The translations under genes were made by a program, and so were the position numbers. Below the pieces are notes generated by a model, which was given only the letters and a program-made list of their open reading frames with translations, did not search any database and was not told the DNA's origin. From NCBI GenBank assembly GCA_949948715.1, contig CATLGW010000006.1, forward strand, positions 18,096 through 82,095: 64,000 nucleotides of DNA, read 5' to 3'. Of this stretch, positions 51,618 through 61,544 are shown piece by piece (position 1 is the first letter of the stretch; each line of letters opens with the position of its first letter). The stretch comes from an uncultured Lachnospiraceae bacterium (lineage in GTDB: Bacteria; Bacillota; Clostridia; Lachnospirales; Lachnospiraceae).

Positions 51618-52343
51618 ATGTACGAGGAGTTAAGAGCAAGATTTGAAAATGGCTTTCAGCCTGAGAGCGGGAGGGGTGACGGGAGAGCCCGGTGGTGTAT
51701 CCACTATGAGCGAAGCCGGCGCCGTCATATCATCAGGCCCCTGAATTATTACTGCAACCGGGGAGAGCTGGAGGACTGTATCTACTGGAGATTTGGGGAC
51801 GTGGCCCTGGTGCTGTATGACCTGGTATTTGAGACGGATGACGACTGCACGACCATGAAAATAAGCCGGGAGATGACGGAGGAGTGGGGCGTTTCGGATG
51901 AGATACTTCTGAACAACGCATTGCTCAATACCTGTGCGAAGATGCCGCCCAGACTGTTTTACGGGGACGATCTGCGGTATCGCTGCAAAGCGGAGAGCGG
52001 TATTTTTATGCCGGGGGAGGGCTCTGTAAATATGACCCTGGGCGGAAACAGTGAGAGGGAGGCGATGCTGGGATACCGCCTGACCACCACCCGAAGGATC
52101 AACGGCGCGGTGGCTTTATTCTATCCCCATGTGAAGGAGCGGCTGGCCGGGATGATGCAGGGGGATTTTTATGTGGGATTTCCCAGCATCCATGAGGCGG
52201 TGATACATCCTGTGCGGTATAAGGTGCTGAGCGGAATGAAGGCCGCTATCTATCATACGAATCTGGTGTTTGATGAGAGGGAGCTGCTCACCAACAGAGT
52301 ATATCGGTATATGAGCAGCAGACAGGAACTGTTGGAGGTCTAG
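51618..52343 (+). CDS. Hypothetical protein (possibly DUF5688)
   Basis: 241 residues, soluble, no signal peptide. Features are a WRFGDVALVLYDLVFETDDD strand, a MTEEWGVSDEILLNNALLNT helix and a final HPVRYKVLSGM segment. These recall the DUF5688 family of Lachnospiraceae, from memory and without a search. ATG 51618 follows AAAAGGAGAA, a strong ribosome site. No partner gene is obvious; the next gene has its own promoter. Confidence 0.65.
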   Translation: MYEELRARFENGFQPESGRGDGRARWCIHYERSRRRHIIRPLNYYCNRGELEDCIYWRFGDVALVLYDLVFETDDDCTTMKISREMTEEWGVSDEILLNNALLNTCAKMPPRLFYGDDLRYRCKAESGIFMPGEGSVNMTLGGNSEREAMLGYRLTTTRRINGAVALFYPHVKERLAGMMQGDFYVGFPSIHEAVIHPVRYKVLSGMKAAIYHTNLVFDERELLTNRVYRYMSSRQELLEV

Positions 52344-52405
52344 AGCGCACACGGCGAGGAGTTGGATAGAGGCAGGGCCTGGAAAGGGCCGGGCAGAAGG
52401 GGAGG

Positions 52406-52434
52406 TTGAGATATTTCGGCTTTCATGGTAGAAT
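52406..52434 (+). promoter_or_regulatory. Promoter of the GH28-like operon
   Basis: TTGAGA (52406-52411), 17 bp, extended -10 TGGTAGAAT (TAGAAT 52429-52434). Confidence 0.7.
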
Positions 52435-52521
52435 GGGGGGCAGGTGATGGGAGTCGGTATAGTATCATTCGGGAATAGATGAAGCGCAGGAATGGAGCGC
52501 GAGCAGGGACGGAGGTTTGAT

Positions 52522-55173
52522 ATGGCGGTTCGGGAGGCCACAGGGGCATCGATACGAAAAGAGGATTTGGTCAGGGAGAGGGACTTTGTGATCACTGACT
52601 TTGGCGCGGCGCCGGGGGGAGACCCGATTCAAAATACCCGGGGCATCAATGCTGCGGTGGATAGCGCGGCAGCGGCCGGAGGGGGAACCGTGGTGGTGCC
52701 GGAGGGGGAGTTTAAAACCTATACCATTGTGCTAAAAAGCCGGGTGAATCTGCGGCTGGACCGGGGCTGCGTCCTGCGGGCTGCAAGGACCGAGCTTCAA
52801 AAGTCCTATGAGAGGCAGGAGGGGGAAGGGGGAAACTATCTGGAGCCGGAGGTAAATCTCTATGCGGGGCTGCAGGATCACGGACATTCCTACTTTGCCA
52901 ACAGCCTGATCTATGCAAAGGGGCAGAAGGGCATTATGATCTATGGGGAGGGCCTCATCGACGGCAGCTATCTGGACCCGGAGAACGGCCACAGACGGTA
53001 TACGCTGCTGGGGGGAGACCCCAAGGAGCCTTCCCTGCGCTGCGAGCAGGGACACATGGGAGAATGGTTCGGCAATAAGGGGATTGCGCTGGTGCGCTGT
53101 GAGGATGTGATTCTGGCGGATTTTTCTTTGGTAATCGGCGGGCATTTTGCCATTATTGCGGAGGCGGTGCGGAATCTGCGGGCGGAGCATATTCTGGTGG
53201 ATACCACCAGAGACGCCTTTGACATAGATTGCTGTCAGGATGTTACGGTGGTATCCTCGGTCTTTAATTCCCTTACGGACGATGCGCTGGTGGTGAAGGC
53301 TTCTTTTGGCGGGGGAGAATATCTGCCGTCCAAGAATATTTTGATCGAGGACTGCCGGGTTATGGGGTATGACGCGGGCAGTGTCTATGCCGGGGTTTAC
53401 GGAAGGGAAAAGCTGGTGGCCACGGACTGCTGCGGTCCCACCGGACGTGTGAAGCTGGGGACGGAATCCACCTGCGGGTATGAGCGGGTGACGGTAAGGC
53501 GGGTGGCCTTTGAGCGTTCCCGGGGCTTTGCCCTGGAGGCGGTGGACGGATCCGATCTGAGAGATATTCTTTTCGAGGACTGTACCATGGACAATGTCAG
53601 CAGTTCGCCCATTTTCATAAGGGCGGGAGACAGGGGGCGTTACCCTGTGACGGGCATAAGCCCTGTCCCTCTTTTGGAGGCCGGGGAGGAGAATGTCAGG
53701 CTGGACGACAGAAAGTGGGTGCTGCCCCATGCTTTGGAATATGACGGATTTCCTGCAAAGCGCTTTATTCCTTCCTATCGGAAGGAGTCCCGGGTGACGG
53801 TGGACGGGCATTCCTTCTTTCAGATTGTGGACGGCCAAAATCCCGCCAGGGTGAACGAGGTAAATCTGAAGGGACGAAAGCTTGGTGCGGAAAGGGAAAG
53901 ATACTATTACGCAAATGCCTGCGGTTCCCCGGGCCTGGCAAGAGTGTCTGATATTGTGATCCGTAATGTGCGGGTAACTGACGCGGATCCCCGTTATCCC
54001 ATATTGATCATGGGCCTGGTGGACAGCCCCATAGAAAATGTAGAGATTGAGAATGTGACTGTCACCTACAGGGGAGGCATAAAGATGGAGCATGCGGTGG
54101 AGCAGAGGCAGCTCCACACTAACTGGGAATACGAGCAGTATGGTGCGGCTCCTTCCGTGCAGACCCTTCCCTGGCTGGTAAATCCCTTCTTTCTGAAGGA
54201 GGAGGGACTGCTGCCCCGGGTGGACTGGGACCCGGGAACGGAGAGCTGGAGGGAAGATCCTTACAATGTGCCCGAGCTGCCTCGGGTATACCCGGAGCCC
54301 AGCAACTGGGGGATTCTTCCGGCCTACGGAGTGTATGCGCGGCATATGAGGAACCTGAAGCTGTCCAATGTTTGTCTGATGACGGAGGAGGCGGACGAGC
54401 GCCACGGGGTGGTGCTGGATGACGTGGAGGGAGTGAAACTGACGAATGTGTCAGTCAGCAGAAACAGCGCCGACAGTCCCCTGGCGGTGGTGGAGCACCG
54501 TTACCGCAGGCATACCAACCGGGAATATATCCCGGAGGAACCCTATTTTGCCACGGGAGTGAGAGATTTGACGGTGGAATCCGGTGGGGGTGGCGCCCCG
54601 GGGATGGGGGACCGCCGGGAGGCGGAGCGCCTTGTCTTGAGGGAGGAAAGGGAAGGAGAGGATACGGTGTTTTTGGATGGGCGGAACCTGGAGCGGATTG
54701 TGGTGAACGCTCCCGCCCCCGGAACGCCCGCCGACAGTCTCTATCCCTATCCCACGGTTCCCGTTCCGGAGAACGGATATCACTATGCCGTGCCCACGGA
54801 GGAATATCCCCTTCCTCTTACGGTGTATCCGCCCTGTTTTGCGCCTATGCCAAGGGCGCGGGTGAAGCGGGGGGAAACTTTGAGGCGGGACGTGGTTTTG
54901 CTGGATCCGGCGTCCGGGGCTACGAAGAAGAAGGCGGAGTCCTTTGTTTACGATGAGGCTAAGGCGGAGCCCTTTGTCCGGTCGGGGGTTTTTCGCCGCT
55001 GCGTGCCGGTTCTGGAGACGGCGCTTACTGGCGCGTCCTTCACTGCGGGAGAGGGCGGTGGAACCTTCCTCTGGGATACGTCTTCGGTAAAGGCGGGAAG
55101 CTATCGGGTAGTCTTTTCCGCGGCGGACGGCACCCGCAGGGTGTACGGAGAATGGGACGTGACGGTGGAGTAG
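52522..55173 (+). CDS. GH28-like (polygalacturonase-fold) protein, long form
   Basis: 883 residues. The opening FGAAPGGDPIQNTRGINAAVDS, split over the start of the barrel, and GGGTVVVPEGEF are typical of GH28/pectin-lyase-fold proteins. Likely catalytic aspartates are D234/D236 (FDID) and D253/D254 (TDDALVVKA), near the GRVKLGTES loop. The right-handed helix seems to run to about residue 690; the last 190 residues are unlike GH28 and end in an Ig-like strand set. There is no signal peptide, so it should act inside the cell, perhaps on an imported oligosaccharide. ATG 52522 has a strong GGAGG; ATG 52492 is in frame upstream. It forms a unit with the membrane protein 16 bp downstream. Confidence 0.82.
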   Translation: MAVREATGASIRKEDLVRERDFVITDFGAAPGGDPIQNTRGINAAVDSAAAAGGGTVVVPEGEFKTYTIVLKSRVNLRLDRGCVLRAARTELQKSYERQEGEGGNYLEPEVNLYAGLQDHGHSYFANSLIYAKGQKGIMIYGEGLIDGSYLDPENGHRRYTLLGGDPKEPSLRCEQGHMGEWFGNKGIALVRCEDVILADFSLVIGGHFAIIAEAVRNLRAEHILVDTTRDAFDIDCCQDVTVVSSVFNSLTDDALVVKASFGGGEYLPSKNILIEDCRVMGYDAGSVYAGVYGREKLVATDCCGPTGRVKLGTESTCGYERVTVRRVAFERSRGFALEAVDGSDLRDILFEDCTMDNVSSSPIFIRAGDRGRYPVTGISPVPLLEAGEENVRLDDRKWVLPHALEYDGFPAKRFIPSYRKESRVTVDGHSFFQIVDGQNPARVNEVNLKGRKLGAERERYYYANACGSPGLARVSDIVIRNVRVTDADPRYPILIMGLVDSPIENVEIENVTVTYRGGIKMEHAVEQRQLHTNWEYEQYGAAPSVQTLPWLVNPFFLKEEGLLPRVDWDPGTESWREDPYNVPELPRVYPEPSNWGILPAYGVYARHMRNLKLSNVCLMTEEADERHGVVLDDVEGVKLTNVSVSRNSADSPLAVVEHRYRRHTNREYIPEEPYFATGVRDLTVESGGGGAPGMGDRREAERLVLREEREGEDTVFLDGRNLERIVVNAPAPGTPADSLYPYPTVPVPENGYHYAVPTEEYPLPLTVYPPCFAPMPRARVKRGETLRRDVVLLDPASGATKKKAESFVYDEAKAEPFVRSGVFRRCVPVLETALTGASFTAGEGGGTFLWDTSSVKAGSYRVVFSAADGTRRVYGEWDVTVE

Positions 55174-55189
55174 AGGGGAGGAGAGGACG

Positions 55190-57154
55190 ATGAAAGAGAG
55201 AGGGAGAAAAATTCTGCTTTTTCTGGGGATCAGCCTTTTTCTGGAGCTTGCGGTGTTTAACGCCAGGGCTCTGTTTTCACTGGGCGGCGCCAATCAGGTG
55301 CTGGACGCCGTCAGGGTGGACGACTGTTTTTATATATCCGACATGGAGGGGATGCCCGGATGGATTTATGTGGAGGTAGAACATTGTTCCGAATCGGGGG
55401 AGGCCATGCCGGTAACTTTCACTTTGATGCTTCGGGATGAAGGCAATTTCCAATTTTATGAGCTGCCAGAGGTCACGATCTACCCTCCGGTGGAAAAGAG
55501 CAGGTATCTGCGCATCCACAGTTACGGTCAGGTGGAGGAAATCTGTATTGTGCCGGCGGGGGCTTCCCTGGGGGCGGAGGTGACACAGATTATCTACGAT
55601 GCCAGGGTGCCCTGGTTCATTTCTCTTCCCAGAGTCCTTGTTATCTTCGTCATTTTGTGTCTGGCCTGGTGTCTGCGGCCAGGCTCTCCGATATACGTCC
55701 ACAGGTGGACGGTGTTTCAGAGGAGGCTGGCGGTGGGGATACTTTTGGGAAGTCAGGTTTGCTTCTGCTTCTTTTTGGTCAGAAGCAATGTTCCCTTTTT
55801 AAATCCTCCTTGGCCCTATCATCAGCAATATCACCAGTTGGCGGTGGCATTGAGCGAGGGGAAGGTATCCGTTGATGTGGGGGATGAGGCTCTGAAGGAG
55901 GCTCTGAACGCTCTGGAGAACCCCTATGATTACGCCCTGCGTATGCAGACTGTGGAGGGCGCGGACAGAGTTTGGGATACCTGCTTCTACCGGGGGAGCT
56001 TTTACGTGTACTTTGGGATTGTCCCGGTTCTGCTCTTTTATCTGCCCTATTACCTGCTTTTTCACGGAGCGTTTCCCACCTGGCTGGGGGTGTTTCTGTC
56101 GGGGACGGGGGCCCTTTGCGGGGTATACTATCTTCTGGGTCAGATCCGCAGGAGATGGTTTCCCGAAAGTCCTTACGGGTGGTATTTGATTCTTTCTGTG
56201 ATTATGGGAGGAAGTCTCAATCTCTCCTGTGCCATGCTGCGGCCGGATTTCTATTATCTGCCCATTCTTCTGGCGCTGTGCCTCTCTCTGTGGGGGATGG
56301 GACTGATGCTGTCGGCGGTCTCCCACTTTGAGGGGGGAGGGGATGGGCAGGTGCTTTCCCGGCTGGCCGGGGGGGCCCTTTGCCTGGCGCTGACCGCCGG
56401 GTGCCGGCCTCAGTTTCTGGTGGGAACTTTTGTGATGCTGCCGGCTGTCCTTCCCCTGTTCCTAAAGAAAGAGGAGAAAGGCCGGGGTTTGCGTCTGTTG
56501 GCCGCCTCGCTGCCCTATGTGCTGGTGGCGGCGGGGCTGATGTACTACAATTTCGTCCGCTTCGGCTCAGTGTTAGATTTCGGAGCCAACTATAATCTGA
56601 CCACCAACGATATGACTCGCAGAGGATGGGAGTGGGGCAGGCTGACGGAGGGTATCTTTATGTATCTGTTCCAGCCCGTCAATCTGAGGTTGAGCTTTCC
56701 CTTTGCGGAGGTGACGCCCTTTTATTCGGACTATTTGGGGGAGACGGTGAAGGATTGGACCTTCGGCGGCGTGTTCTGGAGCCGCATGATTCTGCTGGGC
56801 CTGCCGGGGCTTGTGGCTGCGCGCCGGGGACTGAGAGACAAAAGGGCATACGGCCTGGCCGTGACAAGTCTGGCCATGGCCCTTGTGGTGGTGGCGGCGG
56901 ACACGGAGATGGCGGGGATTTTGAATCGCTATTGTATGGACTTTCTGTGGCTGCTGATGATACCCGCGGTTATGGTTTTCTTTCAGCTTTTGGAGGATTG
57001 GCAGGGCGGCGGACGGTATAGATGGCTGCTTGCCTTTGTGCTGTTGGCAGGGACCTGGGGAATGGTTTATGAGCTGGGAATGGCATTTCGGGGAAGCGAG
57101 CTGGCGGTGGGGAATGTCCACCGATATTATATGATTCAGGCGCTTTTTCAGTGA
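55190..57154 (+). CDS. Polytopic membrane protein, GT-C-like
   Basis: 654 residues. One N-terminal helix (about 9-26) is followed by an extracytoplasmic beta-rich segment (about 30-140) and then about ten helices, ending with a short tail (FRGSELAVGNVHRYYM). The plan resembles large GT-C glycosyltransferases and O-antigen-type membrane proteins, but no catalytic motif is certain. ATG 55190 follows GGGGAGGAGAGG. The 16-bp spacing to the GH28-like gene implies one transcript, so a shared glycan substrate is possible. It is the third large GT-C-like protein in this window. Confidence 0.72.
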   Translation: MKERGRKILLFLGISLFLELAVFNARALFSLGGANQVLDAVRVDDCFYISDMEGMPGWIYVEVEHCSESGEAMPVTFTLMLRDEGNFQFYELPEVTIYPPVEKSRYLRIHSYGQVEEICIVPAGASLGAEVTQIIYDARVPWFISLPRVLVIFVILCLAWCLRPGSPIYVHRWTVFQRRLAVGILLGSQVCFCFFLVRSNVPFLNPPWPYHQQYHQLAVALSEGKVSVDVGDEALKEALNALENPYDYALRMQTVEGADRVWDTCFYRGSFYVYFGIVPVLLFYLPYYLLFHGAFPTWLGVFLSGTGALCGVYYLLGQIRRRWFPESPYGWYLILSVIMGGSLNLSCAMLRPDFYYLPILLALCLSLWGMGLMLSAVSHFEGGGDGQVLSRLAGGALCLALTAGCRPQFLVGTFVMLPAVLPLFLKKEEKGRGLRLLAASLPYVLVAAGLMYYNFVRFGSVLDFGANYNLTTNDMTRRGWEWGRLTEGIFMYLFQPVNLRLSFPFAEVTPFYSDYLGETVKDWTFGGVFWSRMILLGLPGLVAARRGLRDKRAYGLAVTSLAMALVVVAADTEMAGILNRYCMDFLWLLMIPAVMVFFQLLEDWQGGGRYRWLLAFVLLAGTWGMVYELGMAFRGSELAVGNVHRYYMIQALFQ

Positions 57155-57190
57155 ATGGAAAAGCGCTCTGTGGGATCGGAAGGAGTCAAA

Positions 57191-57230
57191 AAAACTGCCG
57201 CTTTTCGAAATTCGCAAAAGCGGCAGTTTT
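57191..57230. terminator. Bidirectional terminator between convergent genes
   Basis: AAAACTGCCGCTTTT (57191-57205) pairs perfectly with AAAAGCGGCAGTTTT (57216-57230). Confidence 0.9.
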
Positions 57231-57240
57231 CTCTTTGTTT

Positions 57241-58923
57241 TTATCTGCTGCGAAGCCGGAATTTGTCCACGGATACTTGCAGTTCTTCAGCCCGGCTCTG
57301 CAGATCCTGGGCCAGGGAAGCCGACTCCTCTGCAGTGGCCGCGTTGGTCTGTACCACATCGGAGATCTGTTCCATTCCCAGCCGCAATTGTCTGAGGGCC
57401 TGGGCCTGCTGCAGGGCGGATTCCGCGATCCGCTCCACCATGTCGGTGGATGCCTGGGAGTGATCCACCACTGTGGAAAGGGCCTCCGTGGTTTCAGCCG
57501 ACAGGGATGTGCCGTATTGAACCAGATGCATGGAGTTTTCAATCAGCTCCGTGATATCCTGGGCCGACAGGGCGCTCTTGTTGGCCAGACTGCGAACTTC
57601 ATCTGCCACAACGGCAAAGCCTTTCCCCGCTTCGCCGGCGCGGGCGGCTTCCACCGCCGCGTTCAGAGCCAGGATGTTGGTCTGGAAGGAAATATCCTCG
57701 ATGGTTTTGATGATTCCGCCGATCTGGTTGGAAGCCTTGGAAATATCCGACATGGCGGCAGTCAGCGCCTCCATCTTCTCGCTGCAGATCTCGAGCTGGG
57801 CGGCGGAAGCCCGGGCGGATTTCCTGGCCTCCTCCGCGTCCTGGGAGGTGCTGTCCACCTGTGTGGAGATCTCCTGTATGCTGGCCGAAAGCTCCTGAAC
57901 CGCGGATGCCTGCTTCACCGTGCCGCCGGAGAGAATCTGGGCTCCGGAGGCCATGCGGTTGGATTCCTCCGACACATGCTGGGCGGTCAGACTGATGCGG
58001 GACAGGGCCTGATTGAGTCCGTCCAGAATCTGGGTCAGGGCATTCTGGATCGGCAGAAACTCGCCCTTGTAAGTCATATCTATGGTCAAATTCATATTTC
58101 CCGCGGCCATCTGTGCCAGCTTGGAATCGATGTCGGAAATATAGAGCTTCAATTCTCTCTTGGTCTCATGTATGGACTCCACCAGTCTGCCGATCTCCGA
58201 GGTGTCGGACGCCAGGGGGAAGCTTGCGGAGAGGTTGCCCTGGGCGATTTGGCCCATCTGATTTTTCACCGCCATCACAGGCCGCAGGACCTTCCATTGG
58301 GTGAACAGCATATTGAGCAGCAACAAAACGATCACGATGGTCATGGCGGTGAATATGGTGGATTTGATGTGTTCGGCCTGCAGGGTCAGTTCCGCCACCT
58401 CGGCCTGGGTCCTGGTGTCCAGGGCGGCAAGAAACTGCTCCTTGACGGAGGAGATATCCGAGATGGCCGAGGAATATTCTGTTCCGTATACATATTCCAG
58501 CGCCTTCTCCTGCTCTCCCTCCTGGACCTGCTTCATGGCTTCGTCCTCCAGGGGAACCAGATAATTGGAGCGGGAGGACATATCGTTGATCATGTCCTGC
58601 TCCTCCTTAGTAATGCCGATCTCCTGCATGGCCGCCACGCCCTGCTCACGGTTTTTAAGATTGTTTACCTCATTCCAGTAATTGTCGTAGTGTTCCACGA
58701 GTCCCGTGGCAGCGTAGGCCCGTACCTCGTTGGTCAGATAGGCGGAGCCGTTCATAAAGCGATTGGCGTTGTAGGTGAGCGCATAGCGCTCCTCGTTGGC
58801 CTCATTGAGCCGGCCGCAGGCCTTGCTGTAGGAGAAGAGGGAGACCGCCATAAAGATCAGTGACAATATGGATACGCCGTTTAAAATAAGGGACATGAGG
58901 GACTGATTGACTGCTTTTTTCAT
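57241..58923 (-). CDS. Methyl-accepting chemotaxis protein
   Basis: 560 residues. A first membrane helix (about 10-32), an external four-helix-bundle sensor (about 35-185), a second helix (about 188-210), a HAMP domain (about 212-265) and a long signalling domain follow. The latter contains the conserved hairpin tip [25 protein letters not shown] segment and the Gln/Glu-rich methylation helices. The ligand is unknown; the 4HB sensor type often binds small organic molecules. ATG 58923 lies eight bases after AAGGAG; a GTG three codons earlier is rejected. Its own sigma-A promoter is at 59014-59042, not a sigma-D one. Confidence 0.94.
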   Translation of the reverse strand: MKKAVNQSLMSLILNGVSILSLIFMAVSLFSYSKACGRLNEANEERYALTYNANRFMNGSAYLTNEVRAYAATGLVEHYDNYWNEVNNLKNREQGVAAMQEIGITKEEQDMINDMSSRSNYLVPLEDEAMKQVQEGEQEKALEYVYGTEYSSAISDISSVKEQFLAALDTRTQAEVAELTLQAEHIKSTIFTAMTIVIVLLLLNMLFTQWKVLRPVMAVKNQMGQIAQGNLSASFPLASDTSEIGRLVESIHETKRELKLYISDIDSKLAQMAAGNMNLTIDMTYKGEFLPIQNALTQILDGLNQALSRISLTAQHVSEESNRMASGAQILSGGTVKQASAVQELSASIQEISTQVDSTSQDAEEARKSARASAAQLEICSEKMEALTAAMSDISKASNQIGGIIKTIEDISFQTNILALNAAVEAARAGEAGKGFAVVADEVRSLANKSALSAQDITELIENSMHLVQYGTSLSAETTEALSTVVDHSQASTDMVERIAESALQQAQALRQLRLGMEQISDVVQTNAATAEESASLAQDLQSRAEELQVSVDKFRLRSR

Positions 58924-59013
58924 TTTGACCACTCCTTTTTGTGAATCTTAACGCTCTCCGCAATTGGAATGACCAAAATAGCAGAAAGGTTATCCCTATA
59001 GCTTATTATCTTT

Positions 59014-59042
59014 ATTTTACACAAATTGACAGAAAGTTTCAA
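59014..59042 (-). promoter_or_regulatory. Sigma-A promoter of the chemotaxis protein gene
   Basis: Read on the minus strand: TTGAAA (59042-59037), 17 bp, TAAAAT (59019-59014). Confidence 0.7.
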
Positions 59043-59106
59043 CCAACATTTTATATTGCATGGATGGTATTCCGCAAAGAAATTGTGACAGGGAGTACGA
59101 TTTCTT

Positions 59107-59135
59107 TTGAAATATGCCAGGAAAAGGTTTATAAT
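59107..59135 (+). promoter_or_regulatory. Promoter of the ATP-grasp/radical-SAM operon
   Basis: TTGAAA (59107-59112), 17 bp, perfect TATAAT (59130-59135). Transcription would start near 59142. The 314-bp gap 58924-59237 also holds the minus-strand chemotaxis promoter and the leader hairpins. Confidence 0.8.
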
Positions 59136-59162
59136 TGAAACTGTATGATAAGGCTTGCAACC

Positions 59163-59205
59163 GTGAAAATTATTTTTCACAGGCGATTTGTGCGGGGCGC
59201 AAATC
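59163..59205 (+). other. Two hairpins in the operon leader
   Basis: GTGAAAA/TTTTTCAC (59163-59180) forms one hairpin. GATTTGTGC, GGG, GCGCAAATC (59185-59205) forms a 9-bp stem with one G-U pair. Neither is followed by a T-run, so they are leader structures rather than terminators. No known riboswitch was recognised. Confidence 0.5.
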
Positions 59206-59237
59206 TTGCGGGCTATGAGAAAGGCAAGGACACTTTT

Positions 59238-61544
59238 ATGAACAGGATTATCGGGGTGGGGCCCAGGGAGCAGGATTTTGCGCATACCAACGGGTTTTTC
59301 AGCGGTTCTATTACTTTGTACGGTAGCAATGCGGGAAAAAATATCTCATATTCCGGGAGCCACAGATATAGGATTAATCATAATATATTTTCCGGCGATC
59401 AGGAACGGTTTGTAGATAAAGCCCTGTTAAAGGAGATCGAGAAAGATCCGGATGTACGGTTTATGTCCTATGATCCGAATCAGGCATATGAATGTGATGA
59501 AAGAATCGTTCAGCGAACTCTGTGTTTGAATGATAAGGGGCTGATGGAGCGGTTAAACCACAAGATTTCTTTCAGAGAGTGGGCCGGGGATGTGTGCAGG
59601 GTGCATCATTCAGACCTGTTGCTTGGAAGGGACTGCGCTTATGAGAAGCTCAGGGAACGGTATCAGGGTTATCGAGCCTTTGTGATACAGGCGAATTATG
59701 CAACCGGCGGAGAGGGGACTTATATTTTGACCGCCGAAAACGCGGGGACGGTGGAGTCCGCGCTTTGCGGAAGGGAGCAGTATCTGGTCTCGGGCTATGA
59801 ATATTTCAATATTCCGGTGAATATCCATGCGGTGGTTTACGAGAAGGAGATTCTCCTTTTCCCGGTATCCATCCAGATCATGCAGCTATGCGGCAGTAAG
59901 CTGCTGTACCAGGGCGCGGATTATGTCGAGACTGCGCGAATTGAAAAAAATGCGCTGGAAGAATTTCGCCAGTTTATGAGAGAAATCTGTGCCAAGCTGC
60001 AGAGAGAGGGATTTCGCGGCATTACAGGCGTGGACGGAATGATTGTAAACGGAAAGACGTATATTCTGGAGATGAATAACCGGTTTCAGGGCTCTACGCC
60101 ACTGTTGAATCTGGCCTTGAGGGATGCGGGGCTGCCCAGTATGCAGGAGCTGAATTACGAAGCGTTTCAGCGGGCGGAGTCTGAATATGATGTGGAAAGG
60201 CTGGAGGTGCCTTATAGCTGCTTTGTGTACCTTGCCGATGGGAAGGGAGAGCCCGGCGCGGGCCACAAGAGGAATTGGCGGGGAGATAAGACGGTGGTTG
60301 ACGTTTGCGACGACGGATTGGATTATGCCTGGGATATTGCTCCCTACGCCACGCTGGAGCGGGTGGTTTTTCGCACCAACCTTCTGTCTGTGACCGATGA
60401 GGGACGAGTGATCCTGCACCCCAATATTCCTGATATGAGCGAAGACTGGTACCGTGAGATTACAGAGGGGCGAAATCTGCTCTACCTGAAAATTGCCCTG
60501 ATCAATCAGGGGGTGGTGCTGACGGAGGAGGCCAGGCGTTTTCTGGATGAAAACGGAGGGATGAGAGAGGGCGTTTACAACGCCGTGGATATCTACATAA
60601 GGAACATCGTGATTAACAGCGCTGTCCGCGTGAAATTTACGGCTCTGTCGCCCTTTAATATCAGGGTGCGCTCAGGTAAGCTTGTGCTGTATTGCTGTGA
60701 GGAGCCGATTGATGAGATTGTGATACAAAAGGCTGACAAACTGGGGGAACAGACCACATCCTCCGGTGCCAGGGTGAAGGATATCTGCATTCTGGCCACA
60801 GACCGGGTGAGGGTTCAGCATTCCACAAACTGTCATTTTAAGCGATGCGAGGTGGGGTGTGAATTCTGCGAGGTTGAGAATCACGAATTTTCCTTTGGGA
60901 TGGGGGATATAGAGGAAGCCGTCGACCGGTACATAGATTCCGAATATGAGTTCAGGCACTTTATGATCGGCGGGCGTTCCGACGCTCCCGATCGGGAAGC
61001 GGATGAGATTGTGAGGATTGCGGAGCACATCGGCAGCAGGGGAGACTGGCCTGTCTATGTCATGTGTGTTCCGCCCCGGGACAGGGAGACTCTGAAGCGG
61101 TTTTTTGACGCTCATGTGACAGAGCTTGCGCTGAACCTGGAGATCTGGGATCCCGAAATTGCGAGAAGGTGGATGCCCGGCAAGGGGGCCCTCCCCAGAC
61201 AGAGGTATCTGGAAATGCTGGAATATGCCACGGGCTTATGGGGGAAGAGGGGAGCGGTCCGGTCTTCCTTTATCGTGGGATTGGAGCCTGAAGAATCACT
61301 GTTAGAAGGGATCAGGGCAGTGTGTGGTGTTGGGGCGGCTCCCATTTTGTCGGTATTCAGGCCCATACCGGGGACCAGGGGAGAAAACCTCGCGCCGCCC
61401 TCGAACGAGGAATTGCTGTCAGTATATTTAAAAGCGCAGAGTATCTGCGGGGAACACGGGTTGGAGCTGGGACCCGTATGCGTGCCCTGCCAAAACAACA
61501 CGTTGAGTATGCCCCATGGGTTATTGTCAGTAGGGTTAGGGTGA
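59238..61544 (+). CDS. ATP-grasp and radical-SAM fusion protein
   Basis: 768 residues. Residues about 85-310 form an ATP-grasp domain: FVIQANYATGGEGTYIL is the nucleotide loop, and GVDGMIVNGKTYILEMNNRF ends in the metal-binding E278-x-N. A middle region (about 315-525) has no match I recognise. The C-terminal domain (about 525-768) holds C537, C541 and C544 in CEVGCEFC, the CX3CX2C motif of radical-SAM enzymes, followed by a MIGGR glycine segment. ATP-grasp domains usually form amide or peptide bonds; radical-SAM domains start difficult carbon chemistry. The fusion suggests a modifying or coupling enzyme. ATG 59238 follows AAAGGCAAGGA. Its stop overlaps the next start (TGATG). Confidence 0.85.
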   Translation: MNRIIGVGPREQDFAHTNGFFSGSITLYGSNAGKNISYSGSHRYRINHNIFSGDQERFVDKALLKEIEKDPDVRFMSYDPNQAYECDERIVQRTLCLNDKGLMERLNHKISFREWAGDVCRVHHSDLLLGRDCAYEKLRERYQGYRAFVIQANYATGGEGTYILTAENAGTVESALCGREQYLVSGYEYFNIPVNIHAVVYEKEILLFPVSIQIMQLCGSKLLYQGADYVETARIEKNALEEFRQFMREICAKLQREGFRGITGVDGMIVNGKTYILEMNNRFQGSTPLLNLALRDAGLPSMQELNYEAFQRAESEYDVERLEVPYSCFVYLADGKGEPGAGHKRNWRGDKTVVDVCDDGLDYAWDIAPYATLERVVFRTNLLSVTDEGRVILHPNIPDMSEDWYREITEGRNLLYLKIALINQGVVLTEEARRFLDENGGMREGVYNAVDIYIRNIVINSAVRVKFTALSPFNIRVRSGKLVLYCCEEPIDEIVIQKADKLGEQTTSSGARVKDICILATDRVRVQHSTNCHFKRCEVGCEFCEVENHEFSFGMGDIEEAVDRYIDSEYEFRHFMIGGRSDAPDREADEIVRIAEHIGSRGDWPVYVMCVPPRDRETLKRFFDAHVTELALNLEIWDPEIARRWMPGKGALPRQRYLEMLEYATGLWGKRGAVRSSFIVGLEPEESLLEGIRAVCGVGAAPILSVFRPIPGTRGENLAPPSNEELLSVYLKAQSICGEHGLELGPVCVPCQNNTLSMPHGLLSVGLG

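Noticed and set aside
52732..54405. Open frame of 557 codons on the minus strand inside the GH28-like gene
   Set aside because: It is antisense to a gene with clear motifs and a strong ribosome site, and its composition is shadow-like.
57151..58863. Open frame of 570 codons on the plus strand over the chemotaxis protein gene
   Set aside because: The minus strand encodes a clear methyl-accepting chemotaxis protein. The plus frame has no domain and begins within the preceding gene and terminator.
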